64,000 bases of DNA, taken from positions 1,374,994-1,438,993 of the forward strand of contig VWZW01002639.1 of assembly GCA_013397115.1 (NCBI GenBank). Direction: 5' to 3'. Source of the stretch: Edolisoma coerulescens (lineage: Eukaryota; Chordata; Aves; Passeriformes; Campephagidae). The first letter of the stretch is position 1, and the number at the start of each line of letters is the position of its first letter. A program made the translations under genes and the position numbers. This document shows, piece by piece, positions 51,246 to 64,000 of the stretch. Below the pieces are notes generated by a model that searched no databases, was not told the origin of the DNA, and saw only the letters and a program-made list of their open reading frames with translations.

Positions 51246-54200
51246 GCAGGGAAATGTGTACAAACACAGTGTGCCCTCACACAGCGAAATAAAAGTATTC
51301 ATAACATAGAAAATAGATCAATCAATATACTCAGTGATAATTTGTTAGGGTTCCTGGGCAGAAGCCTGGCCTTTGAAAAGTCCTGATTGCCCAGCAAGTA
51401 TGTAAAGGTTTCCTGTACATCTAACAGTGATGTAGTAACTTTACAGGAAAAGCTGCCACTGTCACAGGGGACAGCAGGCTGTCACACTCCTCCTTTGGCT
51501 GCCAGCCACCAAGGGATGCAGGCTGTGAGAAAGCTCAGGATTTTCCTACAGGCACCAAAAATAAGGTAGCAGAGCCAGAACTGATGCTGTGAATCTTCCC
51601 CCTGAGACATTTAGGTCTGACTCAAATATCTGCACGATTTAATACTCACAGAGCCCAAGACAAATACATACACAGTGGTAATAGAGTCAAGGGAAGAAGT
51701 GGGAGGATCCATGAGCAAATCCATGTAGGAAGTCCTGCCCTCAAGTATAAGGAGTTCTTTTGAGTCCTGTGTGAACAGTAATATTTCTTACTTACAGAAA
51801 GTGCACTGAAATGGAAAATGCAGACCCCCAACAAGCAGGGACTGAAATGATTCTCAGCTGAAGTCAGTGAGACTCGGTGTGCCAACGCAATCTGATATTC
51901 ACAGTGCTCTGCAGTCGCTCTCTCCATCCATTTGCTGACTGCAGTGCATTATAGTGAATGAATAACACCATATTTTCTTGAAGATATCTTAGACTAATGC
52001 CATGAATACTTTTGTTAATGATCCAGAACAGTCACAGTCTGTTTTAATTATTTCATCTCCCTTGTACGTCTGAATTATTAAAATAAGCAGAAGTTACCAG
52101 AAAGTGTTAGGAACAAAGTTGAAGTGTGAAAACAGCTCTGTGATCTCAGCAGCACCATCCAGAAAACATTTGGTTGCCAACAGTTCAGTGATTCATGAAA
52201 ATCACACTTGCATCTGAAATCTGTGTTTGGCTGAGGCCCCAGGCAGGTGGTACCAACCTGTCAGGCTTAGCACACAGAAGGATTTCAGAGCATTTCAGGA
52301 CAGTTCTGCTTTAAATGAAACAGTCCAATGTGGGCTTTGTTGATCCTCGGGTGTAGAGGATTTTAGAACTGTACTGACCCAAGAATCCATACTTTTAATA
52401 TTGCTGCACCTCTCGTAGGGAGAGCTAGCAAGTACTTTGGGGCAGGAGGAATTTAACACAACAAAGCCTTCCCTCTTCCCTCCTATTTCTGCATGCTGCA
52501 AATTATGATAGTATTTATGAGTATCAAAACCTGAAAATACTCCATGATTAAGATAATATAGTAACTATGTCAGAAAACAAATTTAATCCAGACAGGTGTA
52601 TGGCAAAATGACTCAAACCTTTGCTAACAAATGTCAAATGGAGATAATTTACATTCCCTTTAAGCAGAGCTATTGGCTGTTTCACTCTTTAGAAGTGGCC
52701 AGTTGGAGAAATATCCCCAAGACAAAAATATTGTGCATCCAGAATGCTCCATGGAAGTGGGATCTGCACAGCAATAACCTTTCTCATGTTCACGCTCCCT
52801 GTCTCTCATGGAAGCAACACAAGGCAAGCTGAGGTCTGCATTATCAAATATTAATGTGGTTAGCATCAAGCTCCAGAGTCCCTCAAATACCTGAGCAATT
52901 GTCCCCAGATAAACCAGCTCTTGACCACCAGATGTGTCACATTAACTGTAAAATTGCACACACAAAAAGATACACATGTACACACATCTTGAACACAACT
53001 TCCAGAGCAATGTTTTTATGATTTAGTGCTTTCCCAAAATAGATGCATACATCTGCAGACTTGAAACATCTCACCCTTAGGAGCTTTAAAACATACATAT
53101 AATCATGCCACATTTTTGAGAAAAACTCCTTCCTATTGTGGGATCTTGTTGCACTCCACTCTGTTATGGATACATGAGTGTCTCCAGGGCTAAGCACACC
53201 AAAATAATTGTAATCCAATTGTGCTGAAATATTTAAGGGCATTTGTTGCTGTAAGAACATTCCATTTGACTCAATCAAGACGCACAGCCAGAATGTTTTC
53301 AGAAATAAAAGTTATGGCTTTTGTCCAACTCCCGTGGAAGTAAATGGCCAGGCTGTCATCTGTTCAGCTGGGCTGGGACTGGGCTCTGCGTGGTGCTGCC
53401 TGGCTCATGGTGTTAAACAAAAGGAGTTACCAGCTGTAAGAGCAACTTTCACCAAGTGTACAGCTAAATATCCTGGGAAGTTGGTTTACTCTGCCAGGAG
53501 GTATCCCAGAACAGCAAGAAATGACATTTCAGCCTTGCCTGTCATTAACTGCCCAGGGTACTGTGCGTTCAGCCTGGCTCTTAGCAGAGCTTCTACCCTC
53601 CTGGTGGCTAAACAAACTCCCCTATAGCTGTTGTTATTACTGATTTTGAGACACATAAACACAATTTGCATCAGCAAAACCTTCGACTGTCATAAACCGT
53701 ATTTTGGCAGTTTGGTGTTGATGGTGACTAAAACATGTTTGTCATGGCAAAAAACACAGACCCTGATTTGGGTTGTGTCTCTCATCTGTGTTTATAAAAA
53801 AGCCCCCTCAGCCCGTGGCCCAGGAGAGCAGACCATGCTCACACTCATACAACAGTGATATCCAAGTGTTTCTTTGCAGTTTTTCACTATTAATTTCCTG
53901 ATTTTTGGTTATTTCACTTTATGAAGGGATTTTATGTTGCCTTTGTTTTGGTTTTGACTTAATGGTTCATTACTTCATTACTTCATAATAGGAATAAAGA
54001 GGGGAAAGGCCCCCTATTAGCAGAAGTTTATAAAGTTAAAAATGTAAAAAACATGGAAAAAAACTACAGCAAAATCACAAGTGAGTAAATAAAGCTAACC
54101 CCTGCATCCTGTGGCAATTAGGATGATTTGAACACTTTTACTATAGTTAGTATTTGAGAACTACACCCTGAAACTTTTCTGAAGTCCTGCTCTCAGTATT

Positions 54201-57200
54201 CACCTCTGCTGGTGGAAATCAAGGGTAAATTGTCACCACATGGTCCATCTTACTCCTGCAGTCAGGGTGAGGAAACATGCTGATGGAAATCGGCTCAGAA
54301 AGAGCCAGTGAAATATTGTCAGATTTTCTAACCCAAGGCCGGTGATCCAGTTCCAAGTAAAGATAATGCAAATTTTATAAACACAAACCAGCTGCTTTCC
54401 TTAAAGCAGCAGAATGGTTTCTTTCAGAAATGGGCCAAAAGGCTGAGCATGCTGAAGGATGAGTTTGCGTTGTTAGTTTTGAATCGACTGTCATTTATCT
54501 GCAGGGAACTCGTTACTTAAAAATCATTGCAGCTTAAGGCTGGAATAAAAAGGCTCTGAAATGACACTTCAGACACTGTGCTGTCCTCAGCAGTGCATGT
54601 GTGGTTGTGTGCTCTGACAAACCCACCCACACCTCCCTGCCCTGTCAGTTAGGTTTCTTGCGCTGTCTAAACCACACAAGGCTGGTCTGTCAGAAAATTT
54701 AACTGAGATTATTGAGCAGAACGTGCTTTGCCAGCTTCCTGTTCTCATTTCTAGTACTAATCAAGGTTGTTCAAAACCAGAGTTTTAAAAACTGGAGAAA
54801 TTGATTTCACCATTGGATGATTGAAATGCAGTTCCTTTTCCACAGCAGTGGAAACCCACCCTGTCTTTTCACCTTTTCAAGAAAATAGTTGAAAATTTGA
54901 TAGATTTTTTATAGCAAGAATAAAATAAAAAATGAGTAATGCTTAAATCCTTTATTACTGCCTTTCTCCTCACCTCAAGGAGCTGATGTAATGAGTTATA
55001 AATATGATGTTATTTTATGTTTCCTGACCTAAATGGCTGCATAATCTTAGTGTTACTACACTGTCATTTGGTCACAAACTATACTTTCGTGGTATGTGAA
55101 GTGCCATCTGAATGTAGAAAAGCACAGCTGGCATGGGCTGCACATAAGGAGTTAAAGTAGAAGCAGCATTGATGTTATTTTTTAAAAAGAAATTAATTTT
55201 CAGGCACTTCATATGTGTATCAAGCCTTCTTGTGCAAACATCTATCCGTGCTTAGCACTTCTTGGTTCAGTAATTAAGGATTCTGAAAATAGAGGTCATG
55301 TTTCCAATTGCATATCATTCCAATTTCAAAATTACCTAACTGAGCCATATTTAAGCCAAAACCTACACAGGGATTTTGAGACAAACCCAGAGTAAGGCAA
55401 AGCTTTACTACGGAAAAGAATCAAGACCTTGAATGTTGGCTAAGAAACAGGATGAATAATCCAATACACGTGGGGACATCAGTATAAAATTAATAAAAGC
55501 ATCGAGATTGACCACTAAGTGATGTTTATACATGCAAAGTATTTGTCATCTTATTATATTTAAGCAACCACAGAGTTTTCATAGGTGATAATTTTAAATA
55601 CTGGGAAGTGGATATACTACAACTGCACTCACTGCTATAGAGCAGAAGAGATCCCTCAAGCACTGATACCATAAATATGAAAAGCTGATTTCCACAAGTC
55701 TCTGCTTTCACAGAGCAGCAACCAGCACTGAACACACACACCTCGTTAACAAACCACAGTCTGTTCTAATTCAGGCCCATGCAAATAGCACTGGAGTTGT
55801 TCCAGATTTGTATCTGTAATTGATAGCAGAATTTGGATTGTGTATGTACACACACACATATATAACATAAGCTTTCCTCCCACTACTGTATACAAGGCTT
55901 TCAGAATAAGAAAGGCTCCTTAAAAAATACATATATTTTTAATTGCAGGGTTTTTTTTCAGAACAATCTTTCACTTAATCAATCCTGAAGTGCATTAACT
56001 TCTGTAATCCCAAATAATTGACTCTCCCTTGATAATCAGAGTTCAGATTTAGGTTTCTGGACTGCTTGCTTGCAGTGTTTTGTACCTTGTCTTGGAAAGT
56101 GCTCTGTGAGAGGGCCAGCAGTGAGCAATTACAGTTTGCTGTGTTTCTGGCTGGACTGTGGCTGGATATTGGCTGATGCCATTTACTCTCTGCAGTTCCA
56201 TTAATGTCTTTCACATGTTAAGATCCCTTTTCATCAGAACATCCCAGCCATGTATAAAGTGGCTGAGTGATGCTGGAAGTGTTTTTACAGATGGAGATCT
56301 ATCGGTGGGGAGGGTGATGCAAGGGGCAGAAGGCAATGCTAGAAACCAGTTTATTGGATCTTATTTCTGTGCTCCAACCACTGGATTCTCCTGTCTCCAT
56401 ATAGATTTAAAGGATTAGTTGTAAGCTAAGTCAGTTTTACAGAACACATTCAAGTTGCACTGGCTATTTTTGCTGTGCTCAGAAATAAGCAGCAACATCC
56501 AACAATTCCATGGCAGGGAAACCACAATAAAGATCCTTGTGAGTTCAGACAGTGCTGGTTCAATGCTCTGGGGAGTATTTGGCAGTGCTGTCAGTAATTC
56601 TGTCATCCACAAAGTGGTTCATCTGTAAACCAGTGGCCAGGGCCGCATAATGGTTCCCCTTGTTCAAGTGGAAGGGAGGAAGAGGATGGTTTTAGCAGTT
56701 TCAGAGGGGCAGCTCATAGACTGAAACCTCGTGGAAATGCCTAAAGCAAATTATCACTCATTCTTCCACAGTAATCTCTGGCATCTTGGGACTGTGGGCA
56801 CAAATTAGAGCAAACCTGAACTGCTCCAAGTTCTGCCAAGAGCTCAAACAGCCCCCCCAGCCAAAGGATGTGAGAGGGCTGGTGTAGCCTCTCCTTCAGG
56901 AGAAATCCTCAGCCTAGCAGTGCTAAGATGCAAGGTCTCCCAGAAAGACCTGGATCAGGATTTAACTGTGGGCCTGGAACTGCACCACAGCAATGAGCAC
57001 TTCCCCCCACAGTGAAACACAACCTTTCCCAGACCATTTCTGTGCCCGTTGCTTGTCTTCCTCAGCAAAGAGGCTCATTAGGATGCAACCAACATAACAG
57101 GCAAAGTGCCAAACCCCAGCAAGATTCAACCAGCAACAGACAGCAAATCTTGACCTGATACAACTAAAATGCAACTTCGATAGCAATGTAAAACACTCCA

Positions 57201-59139
57201 TTAAAAATAAAGCCACTGCTGATACAGCAGGGCAGCAATAACAACATATCCTACCCGTAGCCAGTGATCTCCAGGCAGAGCCAAGGCAGTGAGGCAGCAC
57301 CATGGTCCAGCCAAGAAGCCCAAACACCTCAGGAAGAGGGACAGGCAGCAGGACAGCCCCAACACGGCTTAGAAAGGGAATAAAGCTCCACAGCTGAGCT
57401 TAAGTGGATCCTGGGCCTGTGGGTGGGCAGAGAGCCCAGGTGAGGCTGGTCAGGGCCATCAAGGCCTCTGAGTGCTCTCAGCCACCCCTGTGTCTCCCAG
57501 GGCAGCACAAAGACCTTCTGGTCCTTTGGCAGCGTGGCTTTAGGGTCCCAGGGCCATATTGTCCCAGTCTAAATCTGGAGGGAGTTTGTGGTGGTTGTAA
57601 GACCCTTGGAGTGCCACATCTTTGCTGTCAAGAAGCAGCACAGCTTTACTTGCCTTGTTCTCCCTCTGGTTTTACACACCACAAATGTCCTGTGCCATCG
57701 CTGGCATTCCCAACCTGTGCAGTCCTTGTCCCCAGCAGAGTGGCAGTTCCCCTGGGAGACACGAGGGCCAGGAATAGCAGGGTTGCTGCAGGTCACTGCC
57801 CCCTCTGAAAGTTCACACACCACCTGCTCCAGCCCTGACCCCTCCTAAAATAATGATCCTTCAAAAACACACGGGGTCTGGCCCGGCTCCTTGGGCTCAC
57901 CAGCTCTGCCCCTCTCGGTGACAGTACGGGGCAGTGGCCAGGCCAGTGTCACTGCTTATAACAGTTCATAAGTTTTACTTTTTAATTTATCTCCTTGTGT
58001 TTCATCATCCCTCTGAAAGACACAGGCTTCATGTGCAAGGTGGGGGACAGTCTGGCATTGACCAGACGCTGTCTTTAGGCTCACTGGTATGTGCTCTGCA
58101 TTTTTCCCATTCCCTCTCTGCCTGCCTGGAAGGACTTGTAGCCCTGCTTTCTTCTTAAAAGGGGGATAAATAGGAGCTTTGTAGGCTTGTCCAAACTCCC
58201 TGTACAAATGTATAGGGTGAGTGGGTTGCTGACTTGTCCTAAGCAATTTTCCCCAGTCCGTACCCTAACTAGACAAAAACATTCATTTTCTCATATAAGA
58301 CTAACAAATACACCCAGAGAAAATACACATCTGTGCTGGGGAAAGGGTGTCTTTGTTTTCCTTCCCTTATTGTGAGCTCACTGGTGAAGCTCTAACCCCC
58401 AGAGCTGGCCACACCGGCTGTGGAGCAGTTTGCCGTCCCATGTGTAAGTTCACTTACACTTTTCCTACTGTTGCTTTATTATTCCGATAATAATGAGCCC
58501 TCTCCCTTTCCCCAGTCACCCATTTCTGAAAGCTCTGCTCCAGCCAGGGTCAGATTTTGCTTGTCTTGCCCATATGAACGACCCGCTGAGCTCCCATCGC
58601 GTGAAGGACGGGGTCCCTGTCACGAACCCCCCAAAAGGCAGCTGTTGGGGTGCAGAGGCAGCCAGGTCCCTGTTCCTCCCCTCCTTCCCTTCTCCTTGCC
58701 GGAGGCAGCCCTGTCTCCCGAGGTGCTGGGCTGCTGTAACAGGATCTCCCCGCTGCTCACTGCTCTGGACTCTGTTTTTCTTGGCACAGCGCTCCCCGAG
58801 ACACTTGAAAACAGAAAGCAACTCAAAGCTCTCTTGGCTTCCTTCCTCGCCTCTGCTCCCCCTTTCCTTTCTTGAAACAGTTTGTGAATAAAATAGCAAT
58901 ATTCTCTCTTAAAAGCGTTGGGTTACAATGTTAAAATTTGGATTGCAAGGGCTCTATTCAGTGTTCAGAAGTGGCAGATGTTTGCAACAGGCACAGCGGG
59001 AAAAACCCATCCCAGATTCCTGCAGCGGGAAGTTAAGGTGCAGGCTCGATTTTTGGTAGAAATATGAATGCCCGTAGATCACTTGCTGCATATTTTAATG
59101 ACATTTAAACATAACCAGATACAATTAATACTTGAGAAG

Positions 59140-59760
59140 CGGGGAGCTATTCTGAGCAGCAGGGGCTGAAAGTGCCGGGCTCCACTGAAGAGTTATTCAC
59201 CATTCACCGAGGAACGGGCTGAAAAGAGTCTGCAGGAAATTAGCTAAAAAAACATCTCGCCCAAATGGAATATTTTAATTCATGCTAATGCGAAACGCTA
59301 AGAAAATATATGTATCTGTGAAGGATTCCTGTAAGCACGAAACAAACGGCGCTTCCCGTGCTCCTTTCTCAGCAGGGCTGATAATTCCAGAAAATGTGCA
59401 GGAATTTTAATCTCTTGTGACCGTAGCGCCGAGCTCGAGTCTATATGGGGGATGGAAAATTTACATGCACCTGGAAGCAAACATAAATCACAGTCAGCCC
59501 GAGCAGCGCTCTGCTGCCTGCGCAGCCTCCTCCGGCCATCCACGCGCTGCAGCTCATTCCAGACATTTCCAGGGCTGGAATATTTGCTGGGTTTTGACTC
59601 TCTGCTGCGTGGTTTTTGCACAGCGCCGTTCACGCTCACGCAGCTCCCAGGGAGTTCAGCTGTTCCTCTGTGCGAGGGGGCAGAGCCGTGGCTTGGCCCA
59701 TCTTCCATGGTTTTACCCTCGCTGGGGATCTGCTCTGTGAAACGGGAAAGTGAGAGCAGC
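59140..59760. promoter_or_regulatory. CpG-enriched intronic patch, candidate alternative promoter or enhancer
   Basis: I counted about 30 CpG in roughly 620 bp, against none in 60,061-60,360. A TATA-like string gagtctatatgggggatgg lies at about 59,436-59,455, downstream of a CpG-rich gaccgtagcgccgagctcg. The adjacent block 58,560-58,860 is also mildly CpG-enriched. Mammalian PDZRN3 is known to have shorter transcripts that start inside the gene and lack the RING. A bird counterpart could start here, but no first exon with a donor could be identified, so the call rests on composition only. Confidence 0.35.
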
Positions 59761-61617
59761 TGGGGCTCAACAGGAAATCTGTCACATCTCTAGGGCCATA
59801 AAGAAGCAGCGTGTGATCCAAATATGCTCAAGTTTGCAGTTCTTCAGCGCAGATCCGCTGACATCAAGGGCTGTGGGACTGACACCAGCTGGGAATTCAC
59901 CCCAGCGTTTCCCTGAGCTCACACCAGCCTTGTGAACACAGGAACCCATTTCTTCTCCTTTTCCCATTCCCTCTGTGGCAAAATCAGCTGCAGGAGATCC
60001 TGCACTTAGTGGTACATACCTGGGCCATGTGTGTGCAGTCATGGCAGTGCCACATCCTTTGAGAGAACCAGGCCACTCTCACCACAGAACTTTAATTTCT
60101 AGGACATAAATATCCTGCACAAAATATAAGAGTAGGTCTGCAAGAGTTTAAGAGAAAATAAACCTGCATTTTCCAAGTTTTTCTAGCAGAATAATAAAGG
60201 AAAAAATCCATATCTCTCTGTTGTTGCAATGCCAGAGGTTTGTTTGCCAAGATTTGCATTTAATCTTACCTACATTACTGCAGAAAATTAAAGACATCTG
60301 AGAAATCAGAGGGAATTCCAGATACACCCTATAAAATGCTGATACAATACTGAGATTGTACAAATACCTACAGATAAATCTTGTGTTTTTATGACTTCAG
60401 TAAGGGCAGTTTGTTGGAGATACGTAGCACGATAGTGATGCTAACCTGATCTGATAGAGAAAAGATACCTGAAAAAATCTGATACCTGAAAGAAACACAC
60501 ACAACTCTAGGAAAAAAAATTCAGCAGGAGGTAGCAAAGTGTTTCAGAGTTTTGTATCCCACGTTCCCTAGAGCAGCAGCATCCACAGGGATACCAAAAG
60601 GTTCAGAGCCAAGTGCTGTTCACAGGAGGAAGGTGTGGGGATGTGCCAGTGAGAACTCGGGGTGTATTTTATAACACTCTTACTGCGGTGATATTGGAGC
60701 ATGAAAATTGTTTTGTCAGTGGTGCTGGGAGATCTGCTGGCTCGTGTGCTTACCCCATTTTTGCCTGGTTGTTCAGAAATCTTCCAAGGAGAAAGGGAGG
60801 AAAAAGGGAGGAATTAGGTATGGTTGTTGGTAGGATTATTGATCAGAGATAATTCCAAAATATTCATATTTGCAGATAGAAATTTCAAAAGTGCCCTACT
60901 TGCAGAGTTCAAGTAAGAAGTCTCTACTCTTAAATATTAAAATACACCAGTCAGAATATGAAATTTGTGTAAATGCTGGTTTTTTAACAATTAAAAATTT
61001 CTAAATAAGACATGATTCATTCCACATAACATGTTATTGTTCTTTAGCATGACATAATAAGTACTTAGGTAGAAAGAATACTTTCCTGGCTAGTTCTTTT
61101 AAAGAGATTCTTCTGCTGGAAAAGCGTGCAGTAGCTCATAACACTAATTTCCATGTAAAGCAGATTGAGTTTTTATTCAAGTGTGCAGTGAATAGTGAAT
61201 AAAAATCTACTTTTCCTTTTCCTGTAAACTCCTCTCAAAGAACAGAAATAAAACCAAGTTGTGCTATGTATCCTGAAGGCAGTAACCTTTCCTTGCTGCA
61301 GTTGTGATTCCATGAAGAAAATTTAATGGCCAAGGGCCTAGATAAATCTTTCATCATCATTTAGATTCACTTTTAGGTTACCTCTACACATTTACAGAGC
61401 CCACTCACCTAAGGCAGCCATCAGTGGGGTTGTGTTAGTCTGGCTAAACTGCTAAACTAACACTCAACAGCTCCAGTAAACCTCACCCAGTTAAAAAGCA
61501 GTGAAACCCAGCTACTCTCCCCTTGGCTGATGGTTGTAGAAGAGGAACAAAAGATTCTGCACAGAAACTTTGGGGATAAGTCATGGCTATTTGTTGGTGG
61601 GTCAGAGAAGCAGCTCC

Positions 61618-61860
61618 GAGCGGTTCGGATCGGCCGCAGGCCACAGCTCGTGCTGGCTCCCTTCTGCTGACACTTAATTTCAGTCACTGAGGTGATAAAT
61701 TGGATTACCAGGAGAAAGAATCGGCCGCAGTGCAGGTGATGGAGCAGCTTGAGCACACAGCACTGCTGGGTTTGTACCGAGGTGAACCCAGCCCCTGCTC
61801 GGGACCTGGAGGTGACACCGACACCTCGCCCCAGAGCAGGGCTGGGGCTGGAGCCGGGGT
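61618..61860. promoter_or_regulatory. CpG-enriched patch with a repeated 11-bp motif
   Basis: About 13 CpG lie in roughly 240 bp within otherwise CpG-poor intron. The 11-mer ATCGGCCGCAG occurs twice, at 61,629-61,639 and 61,720-61,730, while the sequence between the copies is not duplicated. The first copy is preceded by ccgagcggttcgg, an imperfect palindrome. No gene is associated. Confidence 0.3.
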
Positions 61861-64000
61861 GTGAAATGGGCAGCTGCTGCATCTCCTTGGGACAGTGCCC
61901 TTAGGAACAGCCAGAATGTTGAGAAATACTGCATTTGGTAAGAAAACCCTATTCTAAAAGCCCATCCAAACTGGTGTGGGACGTACTGCAAAACAGCCGA
62001 TCATGTATTCAGTTTGAACTCAGCAGAGTGTAAATAAATGCAAACATTTGCCTTTATTAGTAAGAAAATAATTGTGATAGTTTGTGCCTCCGCTTAATTT
62101 AATAAAACTGTTTTACATCCCTGGTATGCATGCCTGTGGCTGGTACTCATTAAAGGAGTCAGTGTGTGCCAGGGGATGGTAGTCATTAACAAACCAGTGC
62201 ACGCCAAAAGCTGTCAGCCCAGCTCGCTGCTGAGTATCAGGTGCTGAAAACACTGGGTTTAGCAAACAGAAGAGAATTAAGGCAAAAGCAATAATGTTAG
62301 ACTAACATACAATGTATGTTTTTTCTCTAAATGCTTCTCAGGAACACAATATTGAGTGCTGTTCAAGCCTGCATTGGCTGGGACTGCCTGGGAGCTGCAC
62401 TCTCCTGTATGAGCCTGCAGCTCATCCTGAGCACAAGGGCTGTGAGCAGGGAATGGGATGTGCCTGTGCAGTCCGGAGGCAAGAAAAGCATTTTCAGTGC
62501 TCACGAGGAGCTGAGAGAACCTTCACTCAGGGAAAGCTGAGCAGTGGCTGCAAAATACACAATAAAGGAGATAGCTCAACGTGAATCCCTGACAAAGAGA
62601 AACATTTTAAGGAACACTTTCTTTTTCTGCTCCTCTGAAATCCTTGGCTGCATCTCTCGCCACTTTTGTGCAACCATCCTCTGCACCTAAAGGAGGGAAC
62701 CCACTCAGTCCCAGATGTGAACATACAGTACCTCTGGCTCAGAAAATTATCAAATACCACGATGACAACTCATTTTATGGCCCCAGTTGCTGTAGGAAGA
62801 CACAGATGTGTAACAGGAATCTGACTGCTTTGTATAATCTTGGCTACTTAGCAGAGATGTGAGAGAGCTCGTAGGAGAATGGGGCCCGGGAGGATACAAC
62901 TGTGCACAAAAACTGGAGGAGGGTCACACCCTGCACTGTCCTTTTGCCAATTTAGAAGACAATTAAAGAGAAGAGGCTTTGCTCAAGCCACACACATTGA
63001 AAAAAAGAGTGGAATTAGAGGGAAGTGATTAAGAGAAGGGCTAAGAGAAGGAAGATGTAAATCCAGTCTCCTGGGCTTTATTTAGAAATGTCTGGCAAGC
63101 AGGGCTTCCATAACAAGTCAAAAGGCACATTTTCATTTTGAAGTCATGACAAAATACATGTTATGCTCAGTAATGTTACACTTCAGCAGTCACAATTGGT
63201 TTTAATTAAGTCTGTGCATTACATGTACACACACAGATGCAGAAGTGGATGGCCTCAGTTAACTGTTGGTCGCCTGGTTTTCAGGAGGGACACAAAGAAC
63301 TGGCATTACAGCTCTGGATATTTTACCACCACCTCTCAGCCTCTCCACTTTGTCTCAGGACAATCTTACACCATGTGCTAGGCTGTATAAAAGCCAAGGA
63401 AAATCACTTAAAAATGGAAAATTTCCTTCATCTTACGGAGATCAAAGAGGCAACTGAAATTGCAACTGCTACAGCATTTATCCAGACCACAGTATAGGAT
63501 GAGATCAGTGAAAGTTAATGAAAGATTTTGTACAGACAAAGGGAGAAACAGGACGGGGATGTAACAAGTACTTAACTTGCACTGAAGTGTTTGTCTTGGG
63601 AACCCAAACCATAGCTCTTCTTTTTAGGGACAGGCAATGTGAAGTTGGAAGGACTAGAGGATTAATAACATTATTAGAGGTGATAGTTTTATATGTTCAC
63701 TTCCCTTTCAGAGGTTTCTAAATCTGGCTTGCCTGTTTCTATTCTCCATGTAGGCTGAGTGCAGACTGGTTGCCCTCCAACACCTCCCTCCTCCTTAGGA
63801 TGTCTCTAGAACAAGGGAAAGTCCACAGGTGACCCATTCTCAGGGAGTATTTTCTGCTAAGGAATTAATTTCTCTGTGCAAAGCTCTGAGGTTTAAGCAG
63901 CCCCAGTAGCCCAAATGTTTTCAGCTGGAGATAATCTGAGCAGCAGTTGTACTGTCAGAGCAGGCAGAGCCCACCTGCCTCCAGGTGCCAGATGTTCTGA

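Larger units (their letters stand above)
27771..64000 (+). other. PDZRN3: Large PDZRN3 intron, continuing past the window end
   Basis: At least 36.2 kb after the donor GTATGT at 27,771 contain no recognisable coding exon, consistent with the very large introns of this gene in other vertebrates. The block is mostly CpG-poor and AT-leaning. A lone N is at 28,337. Simple tracts include 36,897-36,921, 37,377-37,389 and 37,679-37,694 (A runs), a short CT run near 38,630-38,640, a TG run near 40,891-40,900 and a CA run near 55,849-55,858. CR1 fragments and CpG-rich patches are listed separately. The many open frames of 60-150 codons look random. Confidence 0.8.

Noticed and set aside
56967..57391. 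Possible second LTR (TGTGGGCC... to ...AATAAAGCTCCACA)
   Set aside because: The ends look suggestive, but there is no target-site duplication, no internal LTR hallmark and no remembered family resemblance.
58155..58175. TATA-like GGGGGATAAATAGGAGC
   Set aside because: It stands alone in a CpG-poor spot with no initiator, exon or splice donor nearby.
58420..58899. Three overlapping open frames of 127-151 codons on both strands
   Set aside because: Openness follows from locally higher GC and few TA-rich stops. The peptides resemble nothing known and show no splice signals.

Overview
The window looks like vertebrate nuclear DNA, most probably from a bird. It is AT-leaning and sparsely coding, has GT-AG spliced exons, and carries CR1-type LINE fragments, the characteristic avian retroposon. 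One gene can be supported: the 5' part of PDZRN3 (PDZ domain containing RING finger 3, also called LNX3/SEMCAP3), an E3 ubiquitin ligase, on the + strand. No operon, CRISPR array, tRNA, rRNA or second protein gene could be supported, and I did not find a previously undescribed system.

Layout. Positions 1 to about 19,727 are upstream intergenic DNA. This part holds a 54-bp minisatellite with a 108-bp higher-order structure (3930-4290), a possible solo LTR (18,601-19,477, minus strand) and a CR1 fragment (19,620-19,727) that runs into an assembly gap (19,728-20,395, 668 N). The gap hides the PDZRN3 promoter, start codon, RING domain and first zinc-finger part. The sequence resumes inside exon 1 at 20,396, in a strong CpG island. 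That exon encodes the end of the zinc-finger region and a coiled coil, and ends at 20,714 at a donor whose first base is a single N. Two short phase-0 exons follow, 26,460-26,546 (87 nt) and 27,663-27,770 (108 nt). They encode the first two thirds of PDZ domain 1, including its peptide-binding loop. From 27,771 to the end the window lies inside one intron of at least 36 kb. The exon that would complete PDZ1 is not visible, so the gene continues beyond the window.

The large intron is mostly featureless. It contains an older CR1 fragment (about 36,615-36,728), a possible CR1 tail (51,207-51,245), several A-rich tracts, and three CpG-enriched patches (32,697-32,760, 59,140-59,760, 61,618-61,860) that stand out from CpG-poor surroundings and are the best candidates for internal promoters or enhancers.

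The most checkable points are these. The RING-encoding half of exon 1 is missing from the assembly. About 19 codons of linker that I recall between the coiled coil and PDZ1 in mammalian PDZRN3 could not be found, and a lone N sits exactly where they would join. The CpG-rich intronic patch near 59.4 kb could be an alternative promoter.
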